Part shown: piece by piece, positions 36,178 through 45,533 of the stretch
Layout of the letters: each line of letters starts with the position of its first letter
Numbering within the stretch: the first letter of the stretch is position 1
NCBI GenBank assembly: GCA_024691305.1
Contig: JAILNS010000002.1
Location: forward strand, 32,668-96,667
Direction: 5' to 3'
From: Lachnospiraceae bacterium
Lineage (GTDB): Bacteria > Bacillota > Clostridia > Lachnospirales > Lachnospiraceae
DNA: 64,000 bases
Made by a program: the position numbers and the translations under genes
The notes under the pieces: model-generated
What the model saw: the letters and a program-made list of their open reading frames with translations, nothing else
What the model was told of the DNA's origin: nothing
Databases searched by the model: none

Positions 36178-37215
36178 CTATCGGTATAAATGCAGTCCTT
36201 CAGGTTTAAGTGTTTCTTTACCTGCATCTTCTTTCTTACTGTTTTCTTTATATTGTGATCGTATGTAGATATCAGAGACAACCTCGTCCATAAATATCCT
36301 CATCTCCCACAGTATGATAAAAAGGAATGCCGCCTCTATAAGCACCTGCAATATATACTTAAATACGATACTGCTCATGGACGGTGTTGAGGAAACAAAC
36401 GATAATTCTTCACTGTTTTCTATATATGTGATCCGTTCTATACAGTCGGTATTCTCATAATACCTGCTTAAATATTCATCTATATCTCCAACATCATCGA
36501 AGCTCACGCCGTATGAAGATATCTTATCAATGTCCTTCATTATGGATGTGTTGATCGAATGTTCGATAAGACCGACACGCTTCTGGTAACTGTTATAGTT
36601 AAGTGCACATCCTATGATACCCAGAACGCAGCCCCATCCTCCTATGACGATCATGACATCTCTCCACATTCTTCTTTCATCTTTGATAAAGATGAGCAAA
36701 GACAGGGTAATGATCATGACAACCGCACAGCCGATATTTGCAAGACGCGGCGTCAGATAATTATCATCGCGGGTGATCTCTTCGATGATACTCATATCAG
36801 AAGCGGTCACAAGTGTGTACTCTTCATTTATCTCATGTTTGCTGTAGGCCATCCCATCAAATACAAGCATGCCCTTTTTAAGCATTTTAAGATCTTCGGG
36901 AAGTACCTCTTCATCGGTACCGTAAACAGTACGATAATCGGGATCGATGATATAGGCGGCCTGAAAACTGTCACAGTCTTTTACGAGTTCGGAAAGATCT
37001 TCATCCATTTCGTAAAAACTCTTCATGTCTTTGCCAAGTTCCAGACCGTACCTGATATTCTCGACAAAATCAATAACCTCAGCATCTACGATCCGGGAAC
37101 AGCCCTCGGTCACGTTCTCTTCATAAAGTTCTTTTCCGAAGTACATTCCCATATATGTGACCATAACAGTAAGTACCAGGACGAATAATGCATATAATAC
37201 CTTCAATGATCTCAT
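36178..37215 (-). CDS. Uncharacterised membrane protein with two outer sensor-like domains
   Basis: I do not recognise a named family. The 345-residue protein has a membrane helix at about 5-27, an outer domain (about 30-160) with a CACHE-like helix-strand pattern (ENIRYGLELG and AAYIIDPDYRTVYG), two helices at about 163-182 and 190-210, a second outer segment (about 215-285), a fourth helix (about 288-310) and a 35-residue charged tail. No kinase, GGDEF or phosphatase output is fused. Its ATG overlaps the stop of the upstream lipoprotein gene as ATGA, with GGAGGA in front. The pairing suggests that the lipoprotein binds a ligand and this protein responds to it. Confidence 0.7.
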   Translation of the reverse strand: MRSLKVLYALFVLVLTVMVTYMGMYFGKELYEENVTEGCSRIVDAEVIDFVENIRYGLELGKDMKSFYEMDEDLSELVKDCDSFQAAYIIDPDYRTVYGTDEEVLPEDLKMLKKGMLVFDGMAYSKHEINEEYTLVTASDMSIIEEITRDDNYLTPRLANIGCAVVMIITLSLLIFIKDERRMWRDVMIVIGGWGCVLGIIGCALNYNSYQKRVGLIEHSINTSIMKDIDKISSYGVSFDDVGDIDEYLSRYYENTDCIERITYIENSEELSFVSSTPSMSSIVFKYILQVLIEAAFLFIILWEMRIFMDEVVSDIYIRSQYKENSKKEDAGKETLKPEGLHLYR

Positions 37216-38393
37216 GGCATATCCTCCGCTGTATAAACTTCTTCGGCTATAAGATATGCAGTCATCGGAACCTTCACGCCGGTCCTTTTGATCGTTTCAT
37301 AATTCAAGTACAGTCTCGGTTCAACGACATATACCATATCAAGTTTGCTAACCGGTGTACCCTTGCAGTACTGTTCTATGGTCTGTGCCATAAACTGCCC
37401 GTCTTCTTCTGCATTTGCCACGGTCAGATACATCAGCGCTCCCAACCTGCACTGTTCTTCGCTTACCTGGGTTATAGTGATAACACCCGCATCGATCATA
37501 TCGGATATCAGTTGCGGGATCATTTCATCATCCATCGTTGCATTCGTTATATATAATGCATCTATATCGGGCTGCAGTTTGTCGTAAGCAGCTTTAAGCT
37601 CTGTATAGTAGCGCTCATCATCATCGGGGCCGTCAGACTCATCCACAAAGACCCTGTGGATATTAAATCCGTATTTCTCTGACATTTCTTCCAGATGATC
37701 TATACCGGAATAAACATATGCACTTTCATTGTCTTCATATACGACACCTATATCCCGGAATTTGAACATGTCATATGCGGCTTCTATAGGGCGTCTGGTT
37801 TCGCCGGTATCTATCTGCGCAAAGGATCTGTCATTATACCTCTCTGTTTCGGATTTGAGTATTCCCGAAGCCACAGTGTTTGCAGCACCGAAAACCATGT
37901 AATCATAACCTATCTTATCGGCATTTTCCGTTAAGTATTTTCCGGCCTCGGTCCCGAATGTAAGCATCAGATCTATCTCTTTGCTCTCAAGCATCGCTTT
38001 AAGATCCGCATCCTCCATCTCGTTCATTGTATAGATACAGTCCGGGGCAAACACAAGTCTGCCCTTATTCATAAGACAGGCGCTCTTTGACAGGGCTTCC
38101 CATGTCTGTTCCATGTCATCGTAATTACGAGCCTGATAATTACTTATCACTCTGTTGTTGTACAGCTCCGCGCCCATGGCTTTTAGTTCATCGTTCCAGT
38201 AATCATACTCTTCAGCCTTAAAGCAGCCTACTCTTATTATGTCCTTACTCTGCTTTGAAATATTGGGGTCTTCGGCAAACATACCCTGTGACGGATCATC
38301 ATTTCCGGTTTTCTGAAGTGCACAGCCAAAAAGCGTACCTGCCATGATCACACAGCATGCAATTGTCACTGATCGTTTAAAGAAAAAGTTCAT
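37212..38393 (-). CDS. ABC_sub_bind-type solute-binding lipoprotein
   Basis: The 393-residue protein has a lipoprotein signal with lipobox LFGC and acceptor cysteine C24. The mature part has two Rossmann-like lobes like the ABC_sub_bind family (TrpX/YtrF-like). The ending KRTGVKVPMTAYLIAEEVY resembles the family's typical terminal GIxIP segment. No permease or ATPase gene is adjacent; the next gene is a membrane protein. The ATG has no ribosome binding site and a stop lies two codons upstream, so this start is forced. The ligand is unknown. Confidence 0.78.
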   Translation of the reverse strand: MNFFFKRSVTIACCVIMAGTLFGCALQKTGNDDPSQGMFAEDPNISKQSKDIIRVGCFKAEEYDYWNDELKAMGAELYNNRVISNYQARNYDDMEQTWEALSKSACLMNKGRLVFAPDCIYTMNEMEDADLKAMLESKEIDLMLTFGTEAGKYLTENADKIGYDYMVFGAANTVASGILKSETERYNDRSFAQIDTGETRRPIEAAYDMFKFRDIGVVYEDNESAYVYSGIDHLEEMSEKYGFNIHRVFVDESDGPDDDERYYTELKAAYDKLQPDIDALYITNATMDDEMIPQLISDMIDAGVITITQVSEEQCRLGALMYLTVANAEEDGQFMAQTIEQYCKGTPVSKLDMVYVVEPRLYLNYETIKRTGVKVPMTAYLIAEEVYTAEDMP

Positions 38394-38485
38394 ACACTAT
38401 TTATCCATAATAAAAAAATACAAAATACAACAACTTATCTTAACATATCCGCCTTAAAAATAAAATAATTTACATAAAATTCCCT

Positions 38486-38515
38486 TTGAATTAACAGTTT
38501 AAACTGTGTTAAAAT
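38486..38515 (+). promoter_or_regulatory. Promoter of the carD-like gene with palindromic operator
   Basis: TTGAAT (38486-38491) and TAAAAT (38510-38515) are spaced 18 bases apart. The spacer contains the perfect 14-bp palindrome ACAGTTTAAACTGT (38494-38507), an arrangement typical of a repressor site blocking RNA polymerase. Confidence 0.6.
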
Positions 38516-38545
38516 AGATTTATATTTGCGGAAAGGAGAAATACA

Positions 38546-39061
38546 GTGTTTGAGATAGGTGATTACGTGATGAAAACAAGTAAGGGTGTATGCCATATAG
38601 ATGACATAACACGCCTTGATATGGCCGGAATTGACAAAGACAAATTATACTATGTGATGACTCCGCTGGACGGCAAGGGTTCAACACTGTATGTCTCTGT
38701 AGATACGGCCGAGAGCAGCATAAGGGCAGCCATGACCAAAGGAGAAGCCGAGGATGTGATCGATGCGATCCCCGGTATCGAAGCAACGTGGATCGATAAC
38801 GAAAAGCTTCGTGAACAACGCTACAAAGAAGCGGTAAGAAGCGGTTCTCCCGAGGCTCTTATCGGTATCATTAAAACCATATACTCCCGCAAAAAAATGC
38901 GTGAGGATCAGGGGAAGAAGAATACTGCGGTGGACGAAAGATATTTTAAGCAGGCAGAAGACCTTTTGTACGCCGAGATAGCTTTTGCACTTGGCAAAAA
39001 CAAAGATGAGATATGTGAATACATAACGAGCTGCATACGTGGACGTAAATCCAAAGCCTGA
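38546..39061 (+). CDS. CarD-like transcriptional regulator
   Basis: The 171-residue protein begins with a CarD/TRCF RNA polymerase-interacting domain (FEIGDYVMKTSKGVCHIDDI at 2-21) and has a helical C-terminal domain with basic residues (about 85-171), the CdnL/CarD layout. CarD proteins bind RNA polymerase beta and stabilise open promoters. The start is GTG at 38546 with GGAAAGGAG in front. It converges with rpsT and shares its terminator. Target genes cannot be inferred. Confidence 0.82.
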   Translation: MFEIGDYVMKTSKGVCHIDDITRLDMAGIDKDKLYYVMTPLDGKGSTLYVSVDTAESSIRAAMTKGEAEDVIDAIPGIEATWIDNEKLREQRYKEAVRSGSPEALIGIIKTIYSRKKMREDQGKKNTAVDERYFKQAEDLLYAEIAFALGKNKDEICEYITSCIRGRKSKA

Positions 39062-39069
39062 ATTCGTTA

Positions 39070-39100
39070 AAAAAGCCCCCGGTAAGATGCCGGGGGTTTT
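39070..39100. terminator. Bidirectional terminator between carD-like gene and rpsT
   Basis: CCCCCGG and CCGGGGG arms with a 7-base loop (39076-39096) are flanked by an A-run on the left and a T-run on the right, so the hairpin serves both converging genes. Confidence 0.9.
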
Positions 39101-39118
39101 ATATTTGTCTTAAATATA

Positions 39119-39379
39119 TCACATCTGTGATACTGCACTTGCAAGTCTTGATACCTTGCGTGATGCGTTGTTCTTGTGATAAACGCCCTTAGTGCAAGCC
39201 TTGTCGATAACGGATGTAGCAGCTGTAAGAGCTTCTGTTGCTGCAGCCTTATCTCCTGACTCGATAGCGGCATTTACTTTCTTGACTGCTGTCTTAACTC
39301 CTGACTTGATAGCCTTGTTGCGCTCGCTCTTAGTCTGAGTTACAAGAATACGCTTCTTTGCGGATTTGATATTAGCCAC
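39119..39379 (-). CDS. rpsT: 30S ribosomal protein S20
   Basis: The 86-residue basic protein begins MANIKSAKKRI and continues with the S20 pattern of Lys- and Ala-rich helices (KSGVKTAVKKVNAAIE, KGVYHKNNASRKVSRLAS). It binds 16S rRNA early in 30S assembly. The start is GTG at 39379 with AAAGGAGG upstream; the open frame extends further upstream but is not S20-like there. The leader from the promoter is about 80 bases long and might hold S20 autoregulation. Confidence 0.97.
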   Translation of the reverse strand: MANIKSAKKRILVTQTKSERNKAIKSGVKTAVKKVNAAIESGDKAAATEALTAATSVIDKACTKGVYHKNNASRKVSRLASAVSQM

Positions 39380-39466
39380 GACGTACACCTCCTTTGTACA
39401 AAAAATCATGTATGGAAATGTCTCATTAAATCGGACACGGACGTTTAATTGAAACATGCGGAATAT

Positions 39467-39495
39467 ATTGTATGTGACTAAACAACTAATGTCAA
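39467..39495 (-). promoter_or_regulatory. Promoter of rpsT
   Basis: A consensus TTGACA (39490-39495) and TACAAT (39467-39472) are 17 bases apart on the minus strand. Transcription should start near 39460. Confidence 0.8.
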
Positions 39496-39582
39496 GAGTA
39501 AAATCGCATGTACCGGACATTTTTCTCAAAATAACTTAACGGATAAACAACCGTTAGACGGCAGGCGTATCCGCCCGTAACA

Positions 39583-39840
39583 TCATACCTCAAGAATGAG
39601 ATATCTTCCGTCCCCGATCTCCATGATCTCGGGCATGTCAAATATCTCTTCTTCGCTTAATCCTTCGGTATCCACTCCGACCTCTTCAAGATATTCCATG
39701 ACCTCGCTCCTGTCTTTGGCCACAGCCGCAAAGGTATCTTCAAGAAAATCTCTGACTTCATCGGCAGTTTCCGCCACGGTTTCGGGATAAAGTTCAAGTT
39801 GTCTTTCAAGAAAAACTCTTACCGTTTTATCATCGTACAT
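39583..39840 (-). CDS. Small acidic hypothetical protein downstream of maf
   Basis: I do not recognise this family. The 85-residue protein starts at ATG 39840 because GGAGGA lies eight bases upstream; an upstream in-frame ATG has no such site. It is rich in Glu and Asp, has helices about 5-60 (KTVRVFLERQLELYPE, VRDFLEDTFAAVAKD) and ends in a short beta-like stretch GDGRYLILEV. No membrane segment or signal is present. It lies 57 bp after maf on the same strand and may be its last cotranscribed partner. Strong start and codon-like composition support it as real. Confidence 0.65.
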   Translation of the reverse strand: MYDDKTVRVFLERQLELYPETVAETADEVRDFLEDTFAAVAKDRSEVMEYLEEVGVDTEGLSEEEIFDMPEIMEIGDGRYLILEV

Positions 39841-39897
39841 ATATATTCCTCCGGGATACGTCCCCAATATATTCTTACCGGACATGTCTCCATAACC

Positions 39898-40491
39898 TCA
39901 TATACAGCCCTGTTTTTTAAGTTCATGATACAGCCGGCATGCAGGAAGCCCCATCACGTTATAATAATCTCCTTTTATCCCGCTCACATAAGGAGCGGCA
40001 AGCGACTGTACGCCATACGCTCCCGCCTTGTCCATCGGGTCTCCCGTTGCGATATAGGCGTCTATCTCATCTTTTGTCATTTCACAAAAATCAACATCCG
40101 TCTTTTCGCAAAAAGAAATCGTATCTTCGTTTTGACCGGGCTTGCAAATAACGATCGTAACGCCCGTAAATACCTGGTGAGTCCGTCCGGAAAGCCTTGA
40201 AAGCATATCAGCTGCATCCTGCTCATCTTTTGGCTTACCGAGTATCATCCCATCAATACTCACCACGGTATCGGCACCTATAACGCAGTAAGGCTGATCA
40301 TCATCCTGTGCCTTATGTATATCCGCTGATACGCTCACGGCTTTTTTCTTTGACAGTTCGGTGACCAGAGCTTCAGGATCTAATATGTCCGTTTCCTCAT
40401 CGGCTCCCGAAACACGGATATCGGCTTTTATTCCGAGTTTTTCGATTATCTCACGCCTTCTTGGAGATGCGCTTGCAAGATATGTCTTCAT
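39898..40491 (-). CDS. maf: Maf-family nucleotide pyrophosphatase
   Basis: The 197-residue protein has the Maf signature SASPRRREIIEKLGI at about residues 7-21, the ADTVVSIDGMILGKP segment, and TGDPMDKAGAYGVQ near the end. Maf proteins hydrolyse dTTP, UTP or modified nucleotides to the monophosphate; the TPase type would be dTTP/UTP. Its ATG overlaps the ppk1 stop as ATGA. The length is standard. Confidence 0.95.
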   Translation of the reverse strand: MKTYLASASPRRREIIEKLGIKADIRVSGADEETDILDPEALVTELSKKKAVSVSADIHKAQDDDQPYCVIGADTVVSIDGMILGKPKDEQDAADMLSRLSGRTHQVFTGVTIVICKPGQNEDTISFCEKTDVDFCEMTKDEIDAYIATGDPMDKAGAYGVQSLAAPYVSGIKGDYYNVMGLPACRLYHELKKQGCI

Positions 40492-42719
40492 GATTTTTTT
40501 ATCAGACTCCCATGAGGCTGTCCTGTTTCAGGCATAAACAGCCTTCCGGTAGATTCCTCCTCCTCACGTCGTTTTGATTCTTCTACCGCTTCAAGGCTAA
40601 AGGCAAGCTGTGCGCAGAACTTTTCCTTACCCCTTAGATCCACGCGCTGATAATCGCCGTTATCATCCATGACATGAGCCTTTAACGTATCTTTTAACTG
40701 ATACTCGAGGATATGCTCAAGCTTATCCTTAAGTTCCTGCTTCTCAACCGGGAAGAGCAGTTCGACTCTTCTCTCAAGGTTTCTTGGCATCCAGTCTGCG
40801 CTGGCCAGATAATATTCTTTTTTGCCTTCATTATAGAAATAAAAGATACGGGCATGCTCAAGATAATTACCGACTATCGATCTTACGCTTATATTCTCGC
40901 TTATACCCGGGATTCCCACCTTTAGGGAGCATATGCCCCTTACGATAAGTTCCACCTTAACTCCCGCCATGGATGCGGCATACAGGGCGGATATGATATC
41001 GGGATCACACAGAGCGTTTATCTTGGCTATGATGTGTGCTTCCTTGCCTTCTTTTGCATTGTCCGTCTCCCTGTCTATCAGATACAGAAAACGGTCCTTT
41101 AACCACAGAGGCGCTACTGAGAGCTTGTTCCATCCGCGGGGCTCGGAATATCCGCTGAGCATATTAAATACCGCGGTGGCATCTTCCCCTATGGTTTCGG
41201 AACAGGTAAACAGTCCGACATCCGTATATAATTTGGCTGTGGAATCATTATAATTACCGGTACTAAGATGCACGTAACGCCGTATACCGTCCTCTTCCCT
41301 TCTTACCACAAGAGTTATCTTCGAGTGAGTCTTAAGTCCTACAAGACCGTAAATGACATGGCATCCCGCCTGCTCCAGCATACGCGCCCAAACGATGTTA
41401 TTTTCCTCATCGAACCTGGCCTTCAACTCAACGAGTACCGTAACCTGTTTACCGTTATCGGCGGCCTGTGCGAGTGCTTTTATGATCGGAGAGTTACCGC
41501 TCACCCTGTACAGAGTCTGCTTTATCGCAAGAACGGACGGATCGCTTGCTGCCTGAGATATGAATCTGACAACAGGTTCAAATGATTCATAAGGATGATG
41601 CATAAGAACATCTCCTTTTTTAATGACATCGAATACGTTATTTTCTTTTTCAAAAGCGGTAACCGGCTGGGGGGATGCATAAGCGTGCTCCTTAAATTCA
41701 TCAAAGCCTTCCGTGGAATATATCTTCATAAGAAAAGTAAGGTCTATAGGACCGTCGGTCGTATATACGTCCTCTTCCTTAAGATCCAGCTCGGTAAGCA
41801 GTCTGTTAAGCAGTTTCTTATCGGTTCCGTTTTCTACCTCAAGGCATATCGCACGTCCGCGGCGTCTGGCCTTTAGCTGCTTCTCTATCTCCTGAAGAAG
41901 GTCTGCAGCCTCGTCTTCATCGATCGTAAAGTCCGCACTTCTCATCACCCTGAAAGATGCGGTACATACGATACTGTAGCCCAGAAATACCTTCTGGATA
42001 TTGCGGAGTATTATCTGTTCCAGCATGATGAACCTTCTATGACCTTCACCCGAAGCGGGGAGTTCGATAAGTCTTGGCAAAACCGAAGGAACCTGTACAG
42101 CTGCAAACACCTTGTCCCCTATGTTTTGCTTACCTCCAAGAAGGCCTCCTTCTTCTACATCGAGCATTGCTGCAATGTTAAGCGTTTTATTGGCTATAAG
42201 AGGAAACGGTCTTGAAGAATCCACTGCCATCGGGGTAAGGACGGGGTAGATCGAATTTTCGAAATACCTGTCGGCATACTCAGCTTCATCGTCTGACATA
42301 TCCCTGTGGGATAAGAGCAGTTCAAATCCCGCATTCTTAAGGGCGCTAAGAAGCATATGGTTAAAAGTATTGTACTGGAGCCTCTCCATCTCATGAGTAG
42401 CCTTACCTACCGCACCGAGCTGCTCTTTGACGCTCATACCCGCAATATCGCGGCCCTTATAACCGGCCTCGGCCATATCCCTTAAGGATGCGACCCTGAC
42501 CATAAAAAACTCATCTAAGTTAGATGCGGATATACTTAAGAACTTAACGCGTTCCATCAGGGGGTTTGACTTATCCCTGGCCTCCTCAATGATCCTTAAA
42601 TTGAATTTAAGCCAGCTTAATTCCCTGTTTGTATACAGGGAAGGGTCGCTCAAATCCGTATTCGCGGTCACATTCTTTGCCTTTGTATTGTTTTTTGATT
42701 TGTTTTTGTTATCAGCCAT
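40488..42719 (-). CDS. ppk1: Polyphosphate kinase 1
   Basis: The 743-residue protein matches PPK1 throughout. It has the N-terminal domain beginning YTNRELSWLKFNLRI (about 28-42), the head domain, and two phospholipase D-like catalytic domains. The active-site histidine lies in GLKTHSKITLVVRR and the second histidine in RRYVHLSTGNYND. It makes polyphosphate from ATP reversibly. The start overlaps the ppx end by 8 bp with AGAAGGTG in front. Polyphosphate synthesis and breakdown are thus cotranscribed. Confidence 0.97.
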   Translation of the reverse strand: MADNKNKSKNNTKAKNVTANTDLSDPSLYTNRELSWLKFNLRIIEEARDKSNPLMERVKFLSISASNLDEFFMVRVASLRDMAEAGYKGRDIAGMSVKEQLGAVGKATHEMERLQYNTFNHMLLSALKNAGFELLLSHRDMSDDEAEYADRYFENSIYPVLTPMAVDSSRPFPLIANKTLNIAAMLDVEEGGLLGGKQNIGDKVFAAVQVPSVLPRLIELPASGEGHRRFIMLEQIILRNIQKVFLGYSIVCTASFRVMRSADFTIDEDEAADLLQEIEKQLKARRRGRAICLEVENGTDKKLLNRLLTELDLKEEDVYTTDGPIDLTFLMKIYSTEGFDEFKEHAYASPQPVTAFEKENNVFDVIKKGDVLMHHPYESFEPVVRFISQAASDPSVLAIKQTLYRVSGNSPIIKALAQAADNGKQVTVLVELKARFDEENNIVWARMLEQAGCHVIYGLVGLKTHSKITLVVRREEDGIRRYVHLSTGNYNDSTAKLYTDVGLFTCSETIGEDATAVFNMLSGYSEPRGWNKLSVAPLWLKDRFLYLIDRETDNAKEGKEAHIIAKINALCDPDIISALYAASMAGVKVELIVRGICSLKVGIPGISENISVRSIVGNYLEHARIFYFYNEGKKEYYLASADWMPRNLERRVELLFPVEKQELKDKLEHILEYQLKDTLKAHVMDDNGDYQRVDLRGKEKFCAQLAFSLEAVEESKRREEEESTGRLFMPETGQPHGSLIKKS

Positions 42720-44253
42720 TTGTCACCTTCTGTCGGATAACGGGATGTATACTGAACACCTCGTCAAAAAACTCTGCTCTGTTATAAAACAGCCCCTTCT
42801 CGAGGGTAATATCAACCGGGTTATTGATGGTAAAGATGAGTTCATCATCCTTAAGGGCTATCTTTACGTCTTTGAACTTTTGTTTATGGGATCTGTCAAG
42901 TCCGTTAGCAAGTCTTAATATGGCTATCAGTTTGGCGATTGCAAGACAGGCATCCCTGTCAAGATCCGATGTATGCAAAAGCACATCCTGATAAGAATAT
43001 TCAAGATGGTTATACTTGACGACATTGGCCACTATCTCTCTTTCGGTATGAGACAGGCCTATGATCTCCGAATACATGATTATGTTATATGAACATTCTC
43101 CCAGATTGGCCATGCTTATGAACTTACCGCAGTCATGCAAAAGAGTAGCGATCCTTAGAAGAAGTCTTTCCCTGCGTCCCATACCGTGAACCTTCTTTGT
43201 CGCATCAAATATGCCTAGAGCGATGCTCTCAAGGGTCTCACTTCTCTTCCTGGAACCCATGTATTTTTTGGACAGCGACTTCGCAGAACTTACTATATCG
43301 GCTTCAAAATCGTGTCCCTCGTTTACAAACTTATGCGCCTCCGCATAGTCATAGGCCATTCCGTCACCAAGTGTTACTCCGGGGATCCATATGGTCTTGA
43401 TGTCTGAGATATTGCATATTCTCTTGAGCAGAATGGTTGAAATATGACACAATGTCACATCGTCTTCAGACAGATCAAGGATCTTGGATATCTCCGACAT
43501 GGTATGTTTTCTTAAGATTTTAAGCAGATTATCCACGGCTTCTTCATCTATCTGCTGGGAAGGAAGATCCGCATTCATTCTGTTGCCCGCCTTGGATATA
43601 TAATCATCCACAAGGATCAGATTCTTGATCGTATAATCCTTAAGATACAGTTTCTTAAATACGCTAAGCTGAGAGTCCGTTATCTCGGCGAGTATGTCTT
43701 CATACTGCGTGCTCCTTGCATTAAGGTGTGCCATGCGTTCTGCAAGCCTGAGCACTCCAAGCATCATATTCTGGGTAGTCACCAGCTTCCCGTCTTCAAA
43801 AAGGGATATCTGTATGGAGCTCCCGCCTATATCAAGTATCGCCGTCCGGTCTTTGGTAAACTCCGCAAACACCTCCGCATCCCTGTATGCGACTGCTTTA
43901 TAATGTAAAAATCTCTGTTCGGAATTACTTAGGATCGACACTTCAAGCCCGCTCCTTTGCCTGATCCTGTCGAGGATTATGGCAGAGTTTGAAGCTTCTC
44001 TTATCGCAGATGTGCAATACGCCGCATAATCATCCACTTTCATCGCATCGCAGATATCTTTAAATTCCCTGAGGACACGGCACATCTCATCAAGTTTCTC
44101 ATTACCGATCTTCCCGGTGACATACGCATCGGTCCCTAAGTCTATCTGATGACACACCGAATCGATCTGCTTGATGCCGTTTTTTACGGACATCTCAAAC
44201 AGTTTTAGTTCAAGTGCATAGGAACCGATATCTATAGCGGCAAAAGTCTTCAT
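42712..44253 (-). CDS. ppx: Ppx/GppA exopolyphosphatase/pppGpp phosphatase
   Basis: I start this 513-residue protein at ATG 44253, which has AAAGGAG and overlaps the previous stop as ATGA; the frame opens 90 bases earlier. The ASKHA phosphatase fold has AAIDIGSYALELKLFE at about 4-19 and AILDIGGSSIQISLFEDG near 137. A C-terminal HD-type domain has LLHDCGKF. These enzymes shorten polyphosphate or convert pppGpp to ppGpp; the neighbouring ppk1 favours polyphosphate. It is cotranscribed with ppk1 and maf. Confidence 0.93.
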   Translation of the reverse strand: MKTFAAIDIGSYALELKLFEMSVKNGIKQIDSVCHQIDLGTDAYVTGKIGNEKLDEMCRVLREFKDICDAMKVDDYAAYCTSAIREASNSAIILDRIRQRSGLEVSILSNSEQRFLHYKAVAYRDAEVFAEFTKDRTAILDIGGSSIQISLFEDGKLVTTQNMMLGVLRLAERMAHLNARSTQYEDILAEITDSQLSVFKKLYLKDYTIKNLILVDDYISKAGNRMNADLPSQQIDEEAVDNLLKILRKHTMSEISKILDLSEDDVTLCHISTILLKRICNISDIKTIWIPGVTLGDGMAYDYAEAHKFVNEGHDFEADIVSSAKSLSKKYMGSRKRSETLESIALGIFDATKKVHGMGRRERLLLRIATLLHDCGKFISMANLGECSYNIIMYSEIIGLSHTEREIVANVVKYNHLEYSYQDVLLHTSDLDRDACLAIAKLIAILRLANGLDRSHKQKFKDVKIALKDDELIFTINNPVDITLEKGLFYNRAEFFDEVFSIHPVIRQKVTNG

Positions 44254-45533
44254 GTATCGCTCCTTTCCGGGGCCCGTCCCAGCAAATGATCGATAAACTG
44301 TCTGGCGGTCCTTCCGGATCTTCCGCCATGGGACAACTCCCACTTGTTAGCTTCGGCGAGAAGCATTTCAACCGGCATGTCTATGCCGTATTTTTGGGCA
44401 AGTTTTGTAACTATCAGGTCAAATTCTTTTTTGGAAGGAGTTCCGAAATAGATGCTCACTCCGAACCTCTGGCTAAGAGACAATTTCTCGGCCATCGTAT
44501 CGGATCTGTGCATATCTTCGTCTCTGTCATCCCTGTCGGATACTTTTTCCTTGATCAGGTGGCGTCTGTTTGAAGTCGCATATATCAGGATATTGTCCGG
44601 ACGCATCTCGAGTCCGCCCTCGATAACGGCCTTCAGGTATTTATAATCCGTCTCGAACTCTTCAAAACTAAGATCATCCATATAAATTATAAACCTGTAA
44701 TTTCTGTTCTTAAGATCGGCGATCAGATCATCAAGCAGTTCATACTGATCCCTTTTGACCTGTATGACTCTTAAACCCCTGTCGTAGTACTCTGTAGCGA
44801 TCGCACGTATGCAGCTTGATTTGCCTGTGCCCGCATCGCCGTATAACAGGCAGTTGTTGGCAGGGCGGCCCGCAATAAACGCATCCGTGTTCTCGGTAAG
44901 TTTGCCCTTGGGTATCTCATATCCGTACAGATCATCAAGGGTCATTCGCTCCATACGAAGCACGGGAACTATACTGCAAGTTCCGTCAGTTTCCCTTTCA
45001 AGAACAAAAGCGCGGTGGAGTCCGAAATCCCCCACTCCGAACTTCACGTAGAACCCTGTGAGTTTCTCAAGCATTTCCGACGCGTTCTCACACCCGTACA
45101 GTTCCTTAGACAAAGCATCTATATTGTCTTTTACAGCGGTCTCATATATCTGCGAAACGGATGCCCCCTTATAATCGGTCACAACGGAAGTATCATCTAT
45201 GCCCGCCTTCCTAATAAGCTCCGCTATGTCTGCATGAAAAAGACCATAAATCTTCTCCATATCAAGGAGCGCAAGTGTAACGATACTGCCCGAAGGTCTG
45301 CTCCCAACCTCGCAAGCCAGAGAATACGTATTTTCGGAATTCACCAAAACATCCGTAAGATATGCTGCCCAGAGATTTCCGGTAAACCCGCGCATCTCAC
45401 AGTAAGTTATCAGTTCTCCCAATGTATTAAGAGTCAGGGGCTGTATGCCTGCTGCCCCAAGGATAACGTTATTCAGTATCGTTTCGTTTTTTATATCCGT
45501 ATAAATGATAAGTTCATCAGTACTCAAAAACAT
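44250..45533 (-). CDS. DUF815-family AAA ATPase
   Basis: The 427-residue protein has an N-terminal region of about 190 residues and an AAA domain with Walker A LLYGDAGTGKSS (about 222-233) and Walker B FIIYMDDLSFEEFE, then YATSNRRHLI as sensor 1. This matches the DUF815 family of unknown function. AAGGTGA inside pheA precedes the ATG, and it overlaps pheA by 10 bp and ppx by 4 bp. Its close coupling to ppx and ppk1 hints at a role in polyphosphate or stress; that is inference only. Confidence 0.85.
   Translation of the reverse strand: MFLSTDELIIYTDIKNETILNNVILGAAGIQPLTLNTLGELITYCEMRGFTGNLWAAYLTDVLVNSENTYSLACEVGSRPSGSIVTLALLDMEKIYGLFHADIAELIRKAGIDDTSVVTDYKGASVSQIYETAVKDNIDALSKELYGCENASEMLEKLTGFYVKFGVGDFGLHRAFVLERETDGTCSIVPVLRMERMTLDDLYGYEIPKGKLTENTDAFIAGRPANNCLLYGDAGTGKSSCIRAIATEYYDRGLRVIQVKRDQYELLDDLIADLKNRNYRFIIYMDDLSFEEFETDYKYLKAVIEGGLEMRPDNILIYATSNRRHLIKEKVSDRDDRDEDMHRSDTMAEKLSLSQRFGVSIYFGTPSKKEFDLIVTKLAQKYGIDMPVEMLLAEANKWELSHGGRSGRTARQFIDHLLGRAPERSDT

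Noticed and set aside
36178..37215. Membrane protein read as histidine kinase or chemoreceptor
   Set aside because: No HAMP, kinase or methyl-accepting signalling region follows the last helix.
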